64,000 nt of DNA, from NCBI RefSeq assembly GCF_003610635.1, contig NZ_RAQJ01000003.1, positions 248,001 to 312,000 on the forward strand, read 5' to 3'. Within the stretch, counting starts at the first letter, position 1. Every line of letters starts with the position of its first letter. The translations under genes were made by a program, and so were the position numbers. The notes under the pieces were generated by a model that saw only the letters and a program-made list of their open reading frames with translations, did not search any database and had not been told where the DNA came from. Positions 1 to 9,792 of this stretch are shown here, one piece after another. Source of the DNA: Ichthyenterobacterium magnum (GTDB lineage: Bacteria; Bacteroidota; Bacteroidia; Flavobacteriales; Flavobacteriaceae).

Positions 1-312
1 TTCTTTACCAGATTCAATAACTAAATTACTACAATTACCATATTGCACTTTTTTAATTTTAAAATCTTGAAAGTAACTTGATGCATTTGCTGGTTCAACA
101 TTAAAAAGCTTAAGTTGTTGCTCTATATATTTGGTGGTTTTTTCTTCACCTTTTGTTCCTGGCTTTCTTCCTAAAAATTCATCTGAAGCTAAGGTTTTAA
201 TATGCTTAACAACATTTTCTTCTTTTATAAGGTATTCTGGATTTGCATTTTGCGCTTTACAGGACAAGATAAATGAGATAACAATTGTTGCTAATAAGAT
301 GTAGTTTTTCAT
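1..312 (-). CDS. M28 family metallopeptidase lipoprotein, N-terminal part (cut by window edge)
   Basis: An ATG at 312 opens a frame that stays open for 104 codons to the window edge, so only the N-terminus is present. Residues 1-18 form a lipoprotein signal ending in a lipobox (FILSC, Cys about 18). The following stretch, with LASDEFLGRKPGTKGEEKT and then a helix KYIEQQLK, is the N-terminal segment typical of Bacteroidota M28 aminopeptidases, before the zinc-binding core. It resembles the corresponding part of the complete M28 protein at 26432-27472 (SSDEFQGRKTGEVG). The catalytic part lies outside the window, so activity cannot be judged. Family call is by motif resemblance only. Confidence 0.7.
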   Translation of the reverse strand, partial: MKNYILLATIVISFILSCKAQNANPEYLIKEENVVKHIKTLASDEFLGRKPGTKGEEKTTKYIEQQLKLFNVEPANASSYFQDFKIKKVQYGNCSNLVIESGKE

Positions 313-388
313 TTTTGTTCGGTTTAAAAACCAAACTTATACAATGTCTGTTTTTAAGAATTGTAAATTTTAGACAAGACGTAAAAAA

Positions 389-1240
389 TCACCAACGATT
401 ATTTATAATGTTCATATATTCATTTTCAGAATAGCTTAGTTCTTTATTAAAAAATTGTTTTGGTGTTAACGATGTAAACTGCTTAAATTCTTTTATGAGG
501 TGTGACTGATCAAAAAAGCCGTTCACTAATGCTAACTGTGTTAAATTTTCTTCTAAATCAGTATTTTGATAACTATTGATACAGGCATTAAACCTTATAA
601 TTCTCATATATACTTTAGGAGTAACTCCTAAATATTTTAAAAACAAACGCTCAATTTTTTTATAGTTAGCTCCAAAACACTCTAATAAGTAATTAAACTT
701 TACATTGCCTTTATGATTATGAATAAAGTCTACAATTGATTCCATGAATTCAAAATCTGAATCAAATTCAACAACTTTCAACCTCTGAGATATGTACTCT
801 TCTACACAATCTATTTTTTGTTTGATTGTATGAGAATCTAATATTTTTTGCTCTAATATTAAGAGATTATCATTGTTTATTGTTGTTATATCTGTAAATA
901 TATTTTTTAAATTAAAAACATCTGGTGTAAACAAAAACATCCCATTTGGTTTTATTTTTAAACCAAACACTATAGATTTAACTGCCTTAATATTGTAGTT
1001 AACAGCATGGGTTTTCTGTCCAAAAATTGTTGTTTTTTTAAGCGCAAAGCTTTCGCTATTAGTTGATAAAGTTCTACTTATAGCTGCTTGGGTTTGATCT
1101 TCAATAAATAACAAACCAAAAGTTCCATCAGGTATAACTAAATCTTCAACATTTATATCGAGAACACTTGTGTCTATTACAAAAAAACAATCGATAAATC
1201 TCGAAAAAAAATGTTTAGGTGTGTATCTCTTAAAGTACAT
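389..1240 (-). CDS. AraC family transcriptional regulator
   Basis: This 283-residue protein has a C-terminal AraC-type double helix-turn-helix at about residues 180-275. The second-HTH signature is visible: LALVNGFFDQSHLIKEFKQF followed by TSLTPKQFF. The N-terminal half (MYFKRYTPKHFF..., IPDGTFGLLF) resembles the DUF6597-type sensor domain found in Bacteroidota AraC proteins; its ligand is unknown. It is therefore likely a cytosolic DNA-binding regulator. It stands alone on the minus strand between the M28 fragment and a DUF2911 gene, with no obvious cognate operon or signal protein beside it, so its targets cannot be inferred. Confidence 0.85.
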   Translation of the reverse strand: MYFKRYTPKHFFSRFIDCFFVIDTSVLDINVEDLVIPDGTFGLLFIEDQTQAAISRTLSTNSESFALKKTTIFGQKTHAVNYNIKAVKSIVFGLKIKPNGMFLFTPDVFNLKNIFTDITTINNDNLLILEQKILDSHTIKQKIDCVEEYISQRLKVVEFDSDFEFMESIVDFIHNHKGNVKFNYLLECFGANYKKIERLFLKYLGVTPKVYMRIIRFNACINSYQNTDLEENLTQLALVNGFFDQSHLIKEFKQFTSLTPKQFFNKELSYSENEYMNIINNRW

Positions 1241-1314
1241 TATTGCATTTTACTAATTGTAAACTTATGGTTTATAAAGCTATATTGTAGTTAAATGATA
1301 GTTAAACTACATGA

Positions 1315-1347
1315 AAACAAAAAAGCTCAACCCTAATGGATTGAGCT
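1315..1347 (-). terminator. Rho-independent terminator of the DUF2911/TPR gene
   Basis: On the minus strand, AGCTCAA and TTGAGCT form a stem (extended by CC/GG) around ATTA, followed by a run of six T. It lies 31 bp after the stop of the gene at 1379-2470. Confidence 0.75.
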
Positions 1348-1378
1348 AAAACTGCACGTGTTTTAATTGATTGATTTT

Positions 1379-2470
1379 TTATAATGCACCTAACTCTTTC
1401 AATAATTTTTCAGAATTTGCCTTTACATTTGCTGGCGGATTTAGTGACAAAGCTTTTTTAAGAGACTTTATAGCATTTGTTTTATCTCCCATAGTTTTAT
1501 AACATTCTCCCAAACTATCATAAGCATTTGCATTTTCTGGATTATCGGCTACATTCTTCTTAAAGTATTTTAAAGCTCTATCATAATCTTTTGCGCCCAA
1601 CATTTGATAGCCTAAAGTATTTAGCTGATTAGCATTTGCCATAGCCGAGGCTTCATCCATTAATTCTGCATACTCATTAGTTTTACCTAGTTTGTTTAAA
1701 ATTTGTCCTTTTATCGCTAGATTATTAAATGTTTTTTGGCTAAAAAATTGCCCAGCAATAGCTTTATCAATCCAAGTTAAGGCTTCATTTAAATCACCAC
1801 CATTATTTAAAGCATAGTTAGCCATGTTTTCCCAGTTTTGTCTCTGAAAACCAGTTTGACCTATAGATTTTGCTCTAAACTCATCAAGTACAACATTAGT
1901 AACATCAACTTCTATAGTAAAAGGAAACTCTTTCTTTTCCCATATTAAAGAAGCTACAGCCGAATTTGTTCCAACAGTATTAAATTCAAAAGTCAATAAC
2001 TCTTTATGAGAAACCGTTTTTGTTGAGATATCTGCTCTTAGCGCATCATTATTAGCGTCATAAAAGAAACTTCCCCAAGCATTAGTATCGTTAGACAAAA
2101 TAAGTGTTGCTGTATTGTCTGGTTTAACTTCTATATGCAATCCGTAAGTTCCTGCCTTAATTGGTTTACCTTCAACTTTTGCATCATGAGAAAATGTAAT
2201 TGTAGTATTTTCATTAGCTCCAGCTCTCCATGGTGCTGCGGTTGCTGTACCAAAGCCTAAGTTATTCATACCGTAAGGCACTAGTTTTCCCCAAACTTCA
2301 CGCCCATTAACACTTGGTCTTGCATATGTAATACTAATATCTGTAATACCTACACGTTGACTTACTGTAGCTTGCTGACTACCTCGTGGTGTGTTTAATT
2401 GTGCTGATGCGCTAAAACTTAGCGCTAGAATCATACACATAAAAATTTTGGTTAGGTTGTTGTTTTTCAT
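1379..2470 (-). CDS. Exported DUF2911 domain protein with C-terminal TPR repeats
   Basis: 363 residues with a cleavable signal peptide at about 1-23 (ALSFSASAQ). Residues about 25-175 form a DUF2911 domain, recognised by ITDISITYARPSVNGREVWG and the later WRAGANENTTITFS and KAGTYGLHIEV. From about residue 225 helical TPR-like repeats follow (DRALKYFKKNVADNPENANAYDSLGECYKTMGDK), ending EKLLKELGAL. DUF2911 has no firmly assigned biochemical role; the protein is predicted periplasmic or surface. A shorter paralogue lies at 45033-45884 with the same domain order and nearly the same C-terminal residues. It is monocistronic by spacing and has its own terminator. Confidence 0.8.
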   Translation of the reverse strand: MKNNNLTKIFMCMILALSFSASAQLNTPRGSQQATVSQRVGITDISITYARPSVNGREVWGKLVPYGMNNLGFGTATAAPWRAGANENTTITFSHDAKVEGKPIKAGTYGLHIEVKPDNTATLILSNDTNAWGSFFYDANNDALRADISTKTVSHKELLTFEFNTVGTNSAVASLIWEKKEFPFTIEVDVTNVVLDEFRAKSIGQTGFQRQNWENMANYALNNGGDLNEALTWIDKAIAGQFFSQKTFNNLAIKGQILNKLGKTNEYAELMDEASAMANANQLNTLGYQMLGAKDYDRALKYFKKNVADNPENANAYDSLGECYKTMGDKTNAIKSLKKALSLNPPANVKANSEKLLKELGAL

Positions 2471-2617
2471 CTTGATTATGATTTATTAGTTTGTTCTCAC
2501 AAGTTATAACCTAATCAAAACCACAGTTGTTAGCATTACGTTAAAATGAATTACTAAACTGTTAATTAACTAATTATTAAGAGTATATTAAAATGAAAGA
2601 GAGTCAAATACTTAATA

Positions 2618-3829
2618 CTATTCTTGCAGCAACTCATCAACAAACGTATTAAACTCATTTTTAAACACTGTGTATTTAGTGCCAGTTGCTGGCCCATTAA
2701 AGCCAGTATGAATTTTTCTAACCTTTCCCTTTTTATCTATAAAAATAGTAGTTGGGTATGACAGTACATGATTAAGCATTGGCAACTTCTCGCTAGCTTT
2801 AATTTTACTAGACGTACCATATTGCGCTAATAAAATTGGATAATTTATGCCAACATCATTTTGCAAACGCTCTATACTTTTAAATGCTTTTTCTTTTGTT
2901 TTAGCATACTCAAAAGCTAATGCTACAATCTCAACATCTTTATCTTTATTTGCGTTATAATACTCAGAATAGTATTTACTTTCGTCTAAACAATTTGGAC
3001 ACCATGTTCCCATGATTTGAACCAATACCACTTTATCCTTATATCGTTTATCTGATAATGACACCATTTCTCCTGAAGCATTTGGAAATGAAAACTCAAA
3101 AGCATCATAACCTTCTTTTAAAAAAGTTAGTTTATTTTCATCTGGTAATTCGTAATTATCATTTCGTTTTGCTTCAAAAGGTTCTTCCCAATGATTACCA
3201 GAATAAAAAGCACCTTTCATCATACTGTCTGTAACTGTTGCTGTAAATAAAAAAGCATGTGCGCCATCAAATGTAGAAAGTTTCATTTGGTCTCCATCTA
3301 TTACACCTTCAAGATATCTATAATCTCCTGTTGTGGTTCTAAATGTTCCTGTAATTAGGTTTCCTTCTTGATTAAAAATTCCTTTTGCCATATAGCTATC
3401 TTCATAAGATTTAGGACTAAATACTGTTTCCCAATTACCAGAAACGTTATAATTTGCTTCAGATGAAAACTCAAAACGATTAACAGTATTAAACTCAGCT
3501 TTAAAAGGCACAACTCTATCTAAACTCTCTTTTATAAAGCTTCCCTTTAAACTGTTCTTTGTCATTTTTGCAGCAATATAGCCTTCAAAAACTGGCATTT
3601 TAATGTATACCGAATCATTAGAATATCTAATATCATTTACCAAAATAACTTCATCAGCATTAAAAATTTTTATTGCGTTAGGCGATGTAACTTCAAAGTT
3701 AAAAGGCAGCTCTAAATTTTCTTTAAGTTGCAATTCTGCTTTCCAAATACCTTCTGTTAAAAAGTTTTGCGGATTATTATTACAAGAAATTAAAGTTATT
3801 AAGACAAATAAAATGGGTAGTTTTCGCAT
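2618..3829 (-). CDS. TlpA-like thioredoxin-fold lipoprotein
   Basis: 403 residues. Residues 1-16 are a lipoprotein signal (VLITLISC, lipid Cys16). A beta-rich N-terminal region of about 220 residues resembles the DUF4369-like domain that often precedes TlpA domains in Bacteroidota. The C-terminal TlpA/AhpC-TSA fold starts at about 240, with the redox centre WCPNC (Cys about 277 and 280) and the cis-Pro region LSYPTTIFIDKKGK. Such proteins act as periplasmic or outer-membrane-anchored thiol:disulfide reductants; the partner here is unknown. It is a single gene on the minus strand, divergent from pheT. Confidence 0.82.
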   Translation of the reverse strand: MRKLPILFVLITLISCNNNPQNFLTEGIWKAELQLKENLELPFNFEVTSPNAIKIFNADEVILVNDIRYSNDSVYIKMPVFEGYIAAKMTKNSLKGSFIKESLDRVVPFKAEFNTVNRFEFSSEANYNVSGNWETVFSPKSYEDSYMAKGIFNQEGNLITGTFRTTTGDYRYLEGVIDGDQMKLSTFDGAHAFLFTATVTDSMMKGAFYSGNHWEEPFEAKRNDNYELPDENKLTFLKEGYDAFEFSFPNASGEMVSLSDKRYKDKVVLVQIMGTWCPNCLDESKYYSEYYNANKDKDVEIVALAFEYAKTKEKAFKSIERLQNDVGINYPILLAQYGTSSKIKASEKLPMLNHVLSYPTTIFIDKKGKVRKIHTGFNGPATGTKYTVFKNEFNTFVDELLQE

Positions 3830-3923
3830 TAAATATCAAGTTTAAGTCACTAGTAGTCACAACAAATATAAAATTCTTACAAAGAAAACATAATTTACAA
3901 TTTATATAACTATTTAGTATTAT

Positions 3924-3931
3924 TATCTTTG
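3924..3931 (+). promoter_or_regulatory. Candidate -7 element of pheT
   Basis: TATCTTTG matches the Bacteroidota -7 consensus TAnnTTTG and lies 21 bp before the pheT ATG. No clear TTG was seen at -33, so this rests on the -7 box and its position. Confidence 0.5.
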
Positions 3932-3952
3932 CGTGTTTTTTAATTAGATATA

Positions 3953-6379
3953 ATGAAGATTTCATACAATTGGTTACAGCAATTTATAAAGGTAGATTGG
4001 ACTCCAGAACAAACTGGAGAACTCCTAACAGATTTAGGCTTAGAGGTTGAAGGTATAGACAGTTTTCAGTCTGTAAAAGGTGGCTTAGAAGGTATTGTTG
4101 TTGGCGAGGTGTTAACCTGTGAGAAGCACCCAAATGCCGACAAACTTAAAATTACAACTGTAAACATAGGATTAGAAACACCATTACAAATTGTTTGCGG
4201 TGCACCAAATGTTGCTGCTGGACAAAAAGTACCTGTTGCCACTATTGGCACTACATTATATACAGAAGAAGGTGAAGCGTGGAAAATTAAAAAAGGAAAA
4301 ATTCGCGGTGAAGAAAGCCACGGAATGATTTGTGCCGAAGACGAATTAGGCTTAGGTAAATCACATGACGGTATTCTTGTATTAGATAAAAAGGTTAAAG
4401 TTGGCACACCAGTTGCAACAATTTTTGATATTGAAAACGACCATGTTTTTGAAATTGGATTAACTCCAAATAGAGCTGATGCCATGAGTCATTATGGAAC
4501 AGCTCGCGATCTTAAAGCTGGTTTACTTCAAAAAGAAATTAATACCGAATTAATCACACCTTCTGTAAGTGCTTTTCATGTTGAAAATAGAACTCTAAAG
4601 ATTGATATCGATGTTAAAGATAAAGAACTTGCACCTCGTTATTGTGGTGTAACCATTTCTAGAATTAAGGTTGAAGATTCTCCAACATGGCTACAAAATA
4701 GATTAAAAGCTATTGGGTTAAATCCAATAAACAACATTGTAGATGTTACTAATTATGTGCTACACGAACTAGGTCAACCTTTACATGCTTTTGATACTGC
4801 AAAAATAAGTGGCAATAAAGTTGTTGTTAAAACATTAGCTAAAGGCACAAAATTTACTACACTTGATGATGTAGAACGTGAGTTACATGAAGAAGACTTA
4901 ATGATATGTGATGCCGAAAAACCAATGTGTATCGCTGGTGTATTTGGAGGTAATTATTCTGGAGTTACAGAAAACACAACCAGCATCTTTTTAGAAAGCG
5001 CATATTTCAATCCTGTGAGTATTAGAAAAACTGCAAAACGACATGCTTTAAATACAGATGCGTCGTTTAGGTTTGAAAGAGGTATTGATCCAAATATAAC
5101 AGAATATGCATTAAAACGAGCAGCTCTATTAATACAAGAGATTGCTGGTGGCGAAATTACAAGTGATTTAATTGATGTATATCCAAATAAAATTGAAGAT
5201 TTTCAGGTACGTCTAAGTTTCGATAATGCAAAAAAACTAATTGGCGAAGAAATCCCAAGAGAAACCATAAAAAGTATTCTTACTTCTTTAGACATTAAAG
5301 TAAATAATGTTACCGAAACTGGACTTGGACTAACAGTTCCTGCCTATAGAAACGATGTACAACGCGAAGCTGATATTATTGAAGAAATTTTGCGAGTATA
5401 TGGCTACAATAAAATAAAAACTACCGAGAAATTAAATGCTTCAATCTCTAATACATCGAAGTTTGAAGATTATAAGTTGCAAAACATAATTGGTAATCAG
5501 TTAGCAGCTCAAGGCTTTTATGAGATGTTATCTAATTCGTTAACATCACCAAAATACATAGAGCTTAGTGCGCAACTAAAAGAAGACCATAATGTTGAAA
5601 TGCTTAATCCTCTGAGCAATGACTTAAGTGTTATGCGCCAGAGCTTATTATTTTCTGGTTTAGAATCTGTGAGTTATAATATAAACAGAAAGCGTGATGA
5701 TTTAAAATTATTTGAATTCGGAAAAACATACCATAATTATAATGACACTCGTGAAGAACAAAAACATCTTTCAGTTTTTGTAACAGGAAACAGAAATGAT
5801 AAACGTTGGAATATTGCAGATCAAAAAACCGATTTCTTTTATTTAAAAGGAATTATAACATCTATACTAGAACGTTTAGGCTTAAGCAATTTTAAAGTTT
5901 CTCCAATAAAAAACGATGTGTTTAGTGAAGGTATAACTTTAGCTCTAGGAAAAACTAAATTGGTAGATTTTGGTCTAATCAATAAAAAAGTATTAAAACA
6001 TTTTGGAATTTCTCAAAATGTACTTTTTGCAGATTTTAATTGGGACAATGTTATTGATAGGGCAAAACATAACGACATAAAGTTTAAAGATATACCTAAA
6101 TACCCAGCAGTACGCCGTGATTTTGCTTTACTAATTGATGATGCAGTTACTTTTGAAGCTATAGACACAATTGCAATGCAAACAGAAAAGAAACTTCTTA
6201 AAGATGTTGATTTATTTGATGTGTATCAAGGAAAAAACTTACCAAAAGGCAAAAAGAGTTATGCTGTAAGTTTTACAATACAAGATGAACACAAAACATT
6301 AACAGATAAGCAAGTTGATAAGATAATGAATAAACTTCAAGCCAATTTTGAAAAACAACTTGGTGCAGAATTGAGGTAA
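3953..6379 (+). CDS. pheT: Phenylalanine-tRNA ligase beta subunit
   Basis: 808 residues, the normal bacterial length. It charges tRNA-Phe as an alpha2beta2 complex with PheS. Domains in order: EMAP/OB-type tRNA-binding domain (about 40-155; GIVVGEVLTCEKHPNADKL and CGAPNV), B3/B4 domain (about 210-395; contains NIVDVTNYVLHELGQPLHAFD), B5 domain (about 405-475), the catalytic-like core, and a C-terminal FDX-ACB domain (about 715-808; FKDIPKYPAVRRDFALLID). The start MKISYNWLQQFI is the usual PheT N-terminus. pheS is not adjacent. tpx follows after 75 bp. Confidence 0.98.
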   Translation: MKISYNWLQQFIKVDWTPEQTGELLTDLGLEVEGIDSFQSVKGGLEGIVVGEVLTCEKHPNADKLKITTVNIGLETPLQIVCGAPNVAAGQKVPVATIGTTLYTEEGEAWKIKKGKIRGEESHGMICAEDELGLGKSHDGILVLDKKVKVGTPVATIFDIENDHVFEIGLTPNRADAMSHYGTARDLKAGLLQKEINTELITPSVSAFHVENRTLKIDIDVKDKELAPRYCGVTISRIKVEDSPTWLQNRLKAIGLNPINNIVDVTNYVLHELGQPLHAFDTAKISGNKVVVKTLAKGTKFTTLDDVERELHEEDLMICDAEKPMCIAGVFGGNYSGVTENTTSIFLESAYFNPVSIRKTAKRHALNTDASFRFERGIDPNITEYALKRAALLIQEIAGGEITSDLIDVYPNKIEDFQVRLSFDNAKKLIGEEIPRETIKSILTSLDIKVNNVTETGLGLTVPAYRNDVQREADIIEEILRVYGYNKIKTTEKLNASISNTSKFEDYKLQNIIGNQLAAQGFYEMLSNSLTSPKYIELSAQLKEDHNVEMLNPLSNDLSVMRQSLLFSGLESVSYNINRKRDDLKLFEFGKTYHNYNDTREEQKHLSVFVTGNRNDKRWNIADQKTDFFYLKGIITSILERLGLSNFKVSPIKNDVFSEGITLALGKTKLVDFGLINKKVLKHFGISQNVLFADFNWDNVIDRAKHNDIKFKDIPKYPAVRRDFALLIDDAVTFEAIDTIAMQTEKKLLKDVDLFDVYQGKNLPKGKKSYAVSFTIQDEHKTLTDKQVDKIMNKLQANFEKQLGAELR

Positions 6380-6454
6380 TAGAAATTGAACCATTAGTTA
6401 TCTAAAGAAGACAAAATATTGCTTACTTTTATACTTAATCTTTAATCAAAATTT

Positions 6455-6955
6455 ATGGCTACAGTAACACTAAAAGGTAACAACATAAATACATCAGGAG
6501 AACTTCCAAAAACAGGAACAAAAGCAGCAGACTTTAATCTAACTGCAGTAGATTTATCAACAAAATCGTTAAGTGATTTTAAAGGACAAAATATCATTTT
6601 AAATGTTTTCCCAAGTGTAGATACAGGCACTTGCGCTCAATCTGTAAGAACTTTTAATAAAGAAGCAAGTAACCTTGAAAATACCAAAGTACTTTGCATT
6701 TCTAGAGATTTACCATTTGCATTAGCTCGTTTTTGTGGTGCAGAAGGCTTAGATAATGTTATAAGTTTATCAGATTATAAAGACGGAAGTTTTGGTAAAA
6801 GTTATGGTTTAGATTTTATTGATGGTCCATTAGAAGCATTGCATTCTCGATGCATCATTATTATTGATACAAATGGGTTAGTTACTTATACAGAACAAGT
6901 AGCTGAGATTGTTGATGAGCCCAATTACAATGCAGCCCTAAAAGCTTTGTCTTAA
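6455..6955 (+). CDS. tpx: Thiol peroxidase (Tpx)
   Basis: 166 residues, a full-length atypical 2-Cys peroxiredoxin that reduces peroxides with thioredoxin as electron donor. The peroxidatic centre is PSVDTGTCAQS with Cys60. The resolving cysteine is Cys94 in LARFCGAEG, matching the spacing of the E. coli pair (61/95). The start MATVTLKGN is typical of Tpx. It is cytosolic or periplasmic; no signal peptide is seen. It is followed after only 4 bp by the diacylglycerol kinase gene, suggesting co-transcription. Confidence 0.96.
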   Translation: MATVTLKGNNINTSGELPKTGTKAADFNLTAVDLSTKSLSDFKGQNIILNVFPSVDTGTCAQSVRTFNKEASNLENTKVLCISRDLPFALARFCGAEGLDNVISLSDYKDGSFGKSYGLDFIDGPLEALHSRCIIIIDTNGLVTYTEQVAEIVDEPNYNAALKALS

Positions 6956-6959
6956 CTTT

Positions 6960-7328
6960 ATGCCAAAGAAAGAATCATTTTTACTAAACAGGCTAAAAAG
7001 TGTAGGCTATGCCTACAAAGGTGCTTTGTATCTTATAAAAACCGAAGCTAGTATTAAAATTCAATTTGTTATAGCTATTCTAGTTAGTATTGCTGGTTTT
7101 TATTTTAATATTTCTAAAACCGAATGGTTATTTCAAATTGCCTTTATAGGTTTGGTAATGAGTATTGAAGGTGTAAATACTGCTATTGAGTATATTGCAG
7201 ATTTTATTCACCCAGAACATCACCAAACTATTGGTCGCATAAAAGACATCGCAGCTGGAGCTGTTTTTATAGCTTCAATAGCGGCAACAACAGCAGCTTT
7301 AGTCATTTATTTGCCTAAGCTTTTTTAA
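6960..7328 (+). CDS. dgkA: Diacylglycerol/undecaprenol kinase family protein
   Basis: 122 residues with three predicted membrane helices (about 32-50, 54-72 and 96-118), the DgkA fold. The active-site region EGVNTAIEYIADFIHPEHHQ corresponds to the conserved E-x-x-N-T-A-I-E block. Family members phosphorylate diacylglycerol or undecaprenol at the inner membrane for lipid recycling; sequence alone does not separate the two substrates. The gene sits 4 bp after tpx and 63 bp before ftsK. Confidence 0.9.
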   Translation: MPKKESFLLNRLKSVGYAYKGALYLIKTEASIKIQFVIAILVSIAGFYFNISKTEWLFQIAFIGLVMSIEGVNTAIEYIADFIHPEHHQTIGRIKDIAAGAVFIASIAATTAALVIYLPKLF

Positions 7329-7391
7329 TACTAAATCCGTTAGGATAAACGTTAGTAATTTGTATTTTTGTTTCAATCTAACAAAGTGTTG

Positions 7392-9788
7392 ATGGCGAAG
7401 AAGAAGAAAACCAAAACTAAAAACAAAACCACTCCAAAACTTAAAAAACCGAGTTTAAAATTATCTAGCCAACAAAAACTTATTTTTGGAAGCTTATTAA
7501 TTATTCTTGGTATTTTACTTTTTATTGCTTTTTTATCATTCTTTTTTACCGGTAAAGTAGACCAAAGCACTTTAAATGCCATTGGCTCAAGAGAAATAGA
7601 AGCACAAAACTGGCTTAATAAACTTGGTGCTTGGGTTAGCGATTTATTTATCTTAAAAGGCTTTGGTGTTTCCTCATTTATATTTTCTGGTTTATTATTT
7701 TTATCAGGGGTTTATGTAACTTTAGATATAAATAAAGTAAAATTAAGAAAACATTGGATCTGGGGAACACTCATAGTAATATGGTTTTCTATATTCTTTG
7801 GTTTTTTCTCACATAAGTATGATGCTTTAGGCGGAACTATTGGTTTTGAAATGAATAGTTTTTTTCAAGACTATCTTGGCAAAATTGGCACTTCACTCCT
7901 ACTTATTTTCGGGTTAATAACATATTTAGCCATTAGATTTAAAATTACAGGACAGAGTTTTGTCAACCTCTTTAAACGTGCTAAAAATGACTTGAAAAAA
8001 GAAATTAATCCTACAGAAAAAGACATTGTAGTTCCTTTAGATAATGATTTAACTGCTGAAGCCGAAGACATAAAATCTGCTTTTGAACTTGTTGTTGAAG
8101 ACAATATTGAACCTACTATTAAAAACCATTCAAAGCCTTTAACTAAAACTGAAACTGAAAAAGAACAATTCAAAATTGAAGTTGCTACAGAAGAAGAACC
8201 AGAATTAGATATCGAGATTGAAAAAGTTACTGAAGAAGCTTCAGAAACTAACAACTTATCAGATAAGTTGGTTGAAGATTTTGGTCAATTTGATCCAACA
8301 CTTGAGTTAAGCAAGTATCAGTTTCCACCTTTAGATTTATTAAAAAAATACGATACTGAAGGCATTACAATCAACCAAGAAGAGCTCGAAGAGTACAAAA
8401 ATAAAATTGTAGAAACACTCAACAATTATAAAATCGGCATTTCTAGTATTAAAGCTACAATTGGACCAACCGTAACGCTATACGAGATTGTCCCTGATGC
8501 TGGAGTGCGAATATCAAAAATAAAAAACCTAGAAGATGATATTGCATTATCTCTTGCAGCATTAGGCATTCGTATTATTGCGCCAATTCCTGGAAAAGGA
8601 ACCATTGGTATTGAAGTCCCTAACAAAAACTCAACTATAGTATCGATGCGTTCTGTAATTGCATCTCAAAAGTTTCAAAAAACTGAAATGGAATTACCTA
8701 TTGCATTTGGTAAAACCATTAGTAATGAAACAATGGTTGTTGATCTTGCCAAAATGCCTCACCTTTTAATGGCAGGAGCAACAGGTCAAGGAAAATCTGT
8801 AGGACTTAATGCGGTACTAACATCATTACTTTATAAAAAACATCCAGCAGAAGTTAAGTTTGTTTTAGTTGACCCAAAAAAGGTAGAGTTAACTTTATTT
8901 AATAAAATTGAACGCCATTATTTGGCTAAACTTCCAGATAGTGAAGATGCAATTATAACAGACAATACTAAGGTTATTAATACACTTAACTCTTTGTGTA
9001 TTGAGATGGATAATCGTTACGAAATGCTTAAAAACGCTTTATGCCGTAACATTAAAGAATATAACACTAAGTTTAAAGCTCGAAAATTAAATCCAAACGA
9101 TGGTCATCACTTTCTACCATACATAGTTTTGGTTGTTGATGAGTTTGCAGATTTAATAATGACAGCTGGTAAAGAAGTTGAAACACCAATTGCTCGTTTA
9201 GCACAATTAGCACGTGCCATAGGTATTCATTTAATTATTGCAACACAACGACCATCTGTAAATGTAATTACAGGTATAATTAAAGCAAATTTCCCTGCAA
9301 GAATTGCTTTTAGAGTAACTTCAAAAATAGATTCTCGTACCATTCTAGATGGCTCTGGTGCTGATCAATTAATAGGTCGCGGAGACATGCTATACACACA
9401 AGGTAATGATATTATTCGTATACAATGTGCTTTTGTTGACACGCCAGAAGTAGAAAAGATAACCGAATTTATTGGTGCTCAAAAAGCTTATCCTGAAGCC
9501 TTTTTGTTACCAGAATATGTTGGTGAGGAAAGTGGCACAAGTCTTGATATAGATATTTCAGATAGAGATAAATTGTTTAGAGAAGCTGCCGAGATTATTG
9601 TTACAGCACAACAAGGCTCAGCTTCTTTATTGCAACGAAAACTAAAATTAGGATATAATAGAGCTGGTCGTATAATCGATCAACTTGAAGCTGCTGGAAT
9701 TGTTGGCGGTTTTGAAGGTAGTAAAGCTCGTCAAGTATTGGTTCCAGATTTAGTTGCTCTAGATCAATTATTAGCAAATGAAATTTAA
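7392..9788 (+). CDS. ftsK: DNA translocase FtsK/SpoIIIE
   Basis: About 798 residues from the ATG at 7392 (MAKKKKTKTKN). An in-frame TTG at 7368 is rejected because it overlaps a -7-like TATTTTTG at 7363-7370. Four N-terminal membrane helices (about 30-185) anchor it at the septum. An acidic linker follows (about 200-300), then the alpha/beta motor with Walker A GATGQGKSVG (about 462-471) and Walker B LVVDEFADLI. The C-terminal winged-helix gamma domain (about 725-795; GSASLLQRKLKLGYNRAGRI) reads orientation sequences on DNA. It pumps chromosome termini during division and activates XerCD. It overlaps or abuts lolA. Confidence 0.97.
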   Translation: MAKKKKTKTKNKTTPKLKKPSLKLSSQQKLIFGSLLIILGILLFIAFLSFFFTGKVDQSTLNAIGSREIEAQNWLNKLGAWVSDLFILKGFGVSSFIFSGLLFLSGVYVTLDINKVKLRKHWIWGTLIVIWFSIFFGFFSHKYDALGGTIGFEMNSFFQDYLGKIGTSLLLIFGLITYLAIRFKITGQSFVNLFKRAKNDLKKEINPTEKDIVVPLDNDLTAEAEDIKSAFELVVEDNIEPTIKNHSKPLTKTETEKEQFKIEVATEEEPELDIEIEKVTEEASETNNLSDKLVEDFGQFDPTLELSKYQFPPLDLLKKYDTEGITINQEELEEYKNKIVETLNNYKIGISSIKATIGPTVTLYEIVPDAGVRISKIKNLEDDIALSLAALGIRIIAPIPGKGTIGIEVPNKNSTIVSMRSVIASQKFQKTEMELPIAFGKTISNETMVVDLAKMPHLLMAGATGQGKSVGLNAVLTSLLYKKHPAEVKFVLVDPKKVELTLFNKIERHYLAKLPDSEDAIITDNTKVINTLNSLCIEMDNRYEMLKNALCRNIKEYNTKFKARKLNPNDGHHFLPYIVLVVDEFADLIMTAGKEVETPIARLAQLARAIGIHLIIATQRPSVNVITGIIKANFPARIAFRVTSKIDSRTILDGSGADQLIGRGDMLYTQGNDIIRIQCAFVDTPEVEKITEFIGAQKAYPEAFLLPEYVGEESGTSLDIDISDRDKLFREAAEIIVTAQQGSASLLQRKLKLGYNRAGRIIDQLEAAGIVGGFEGSKARQVLVPDLVALDQLLANEI

Positions 9789-9792
9789 TACA

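Noticed and set aside
7368-7391. TTG start for FtsK giving eight more residues
   Set aside because: It overlaps a TATTTTTG promoter-like box; the ATG at 7392 opens the typical basic N-terminus.
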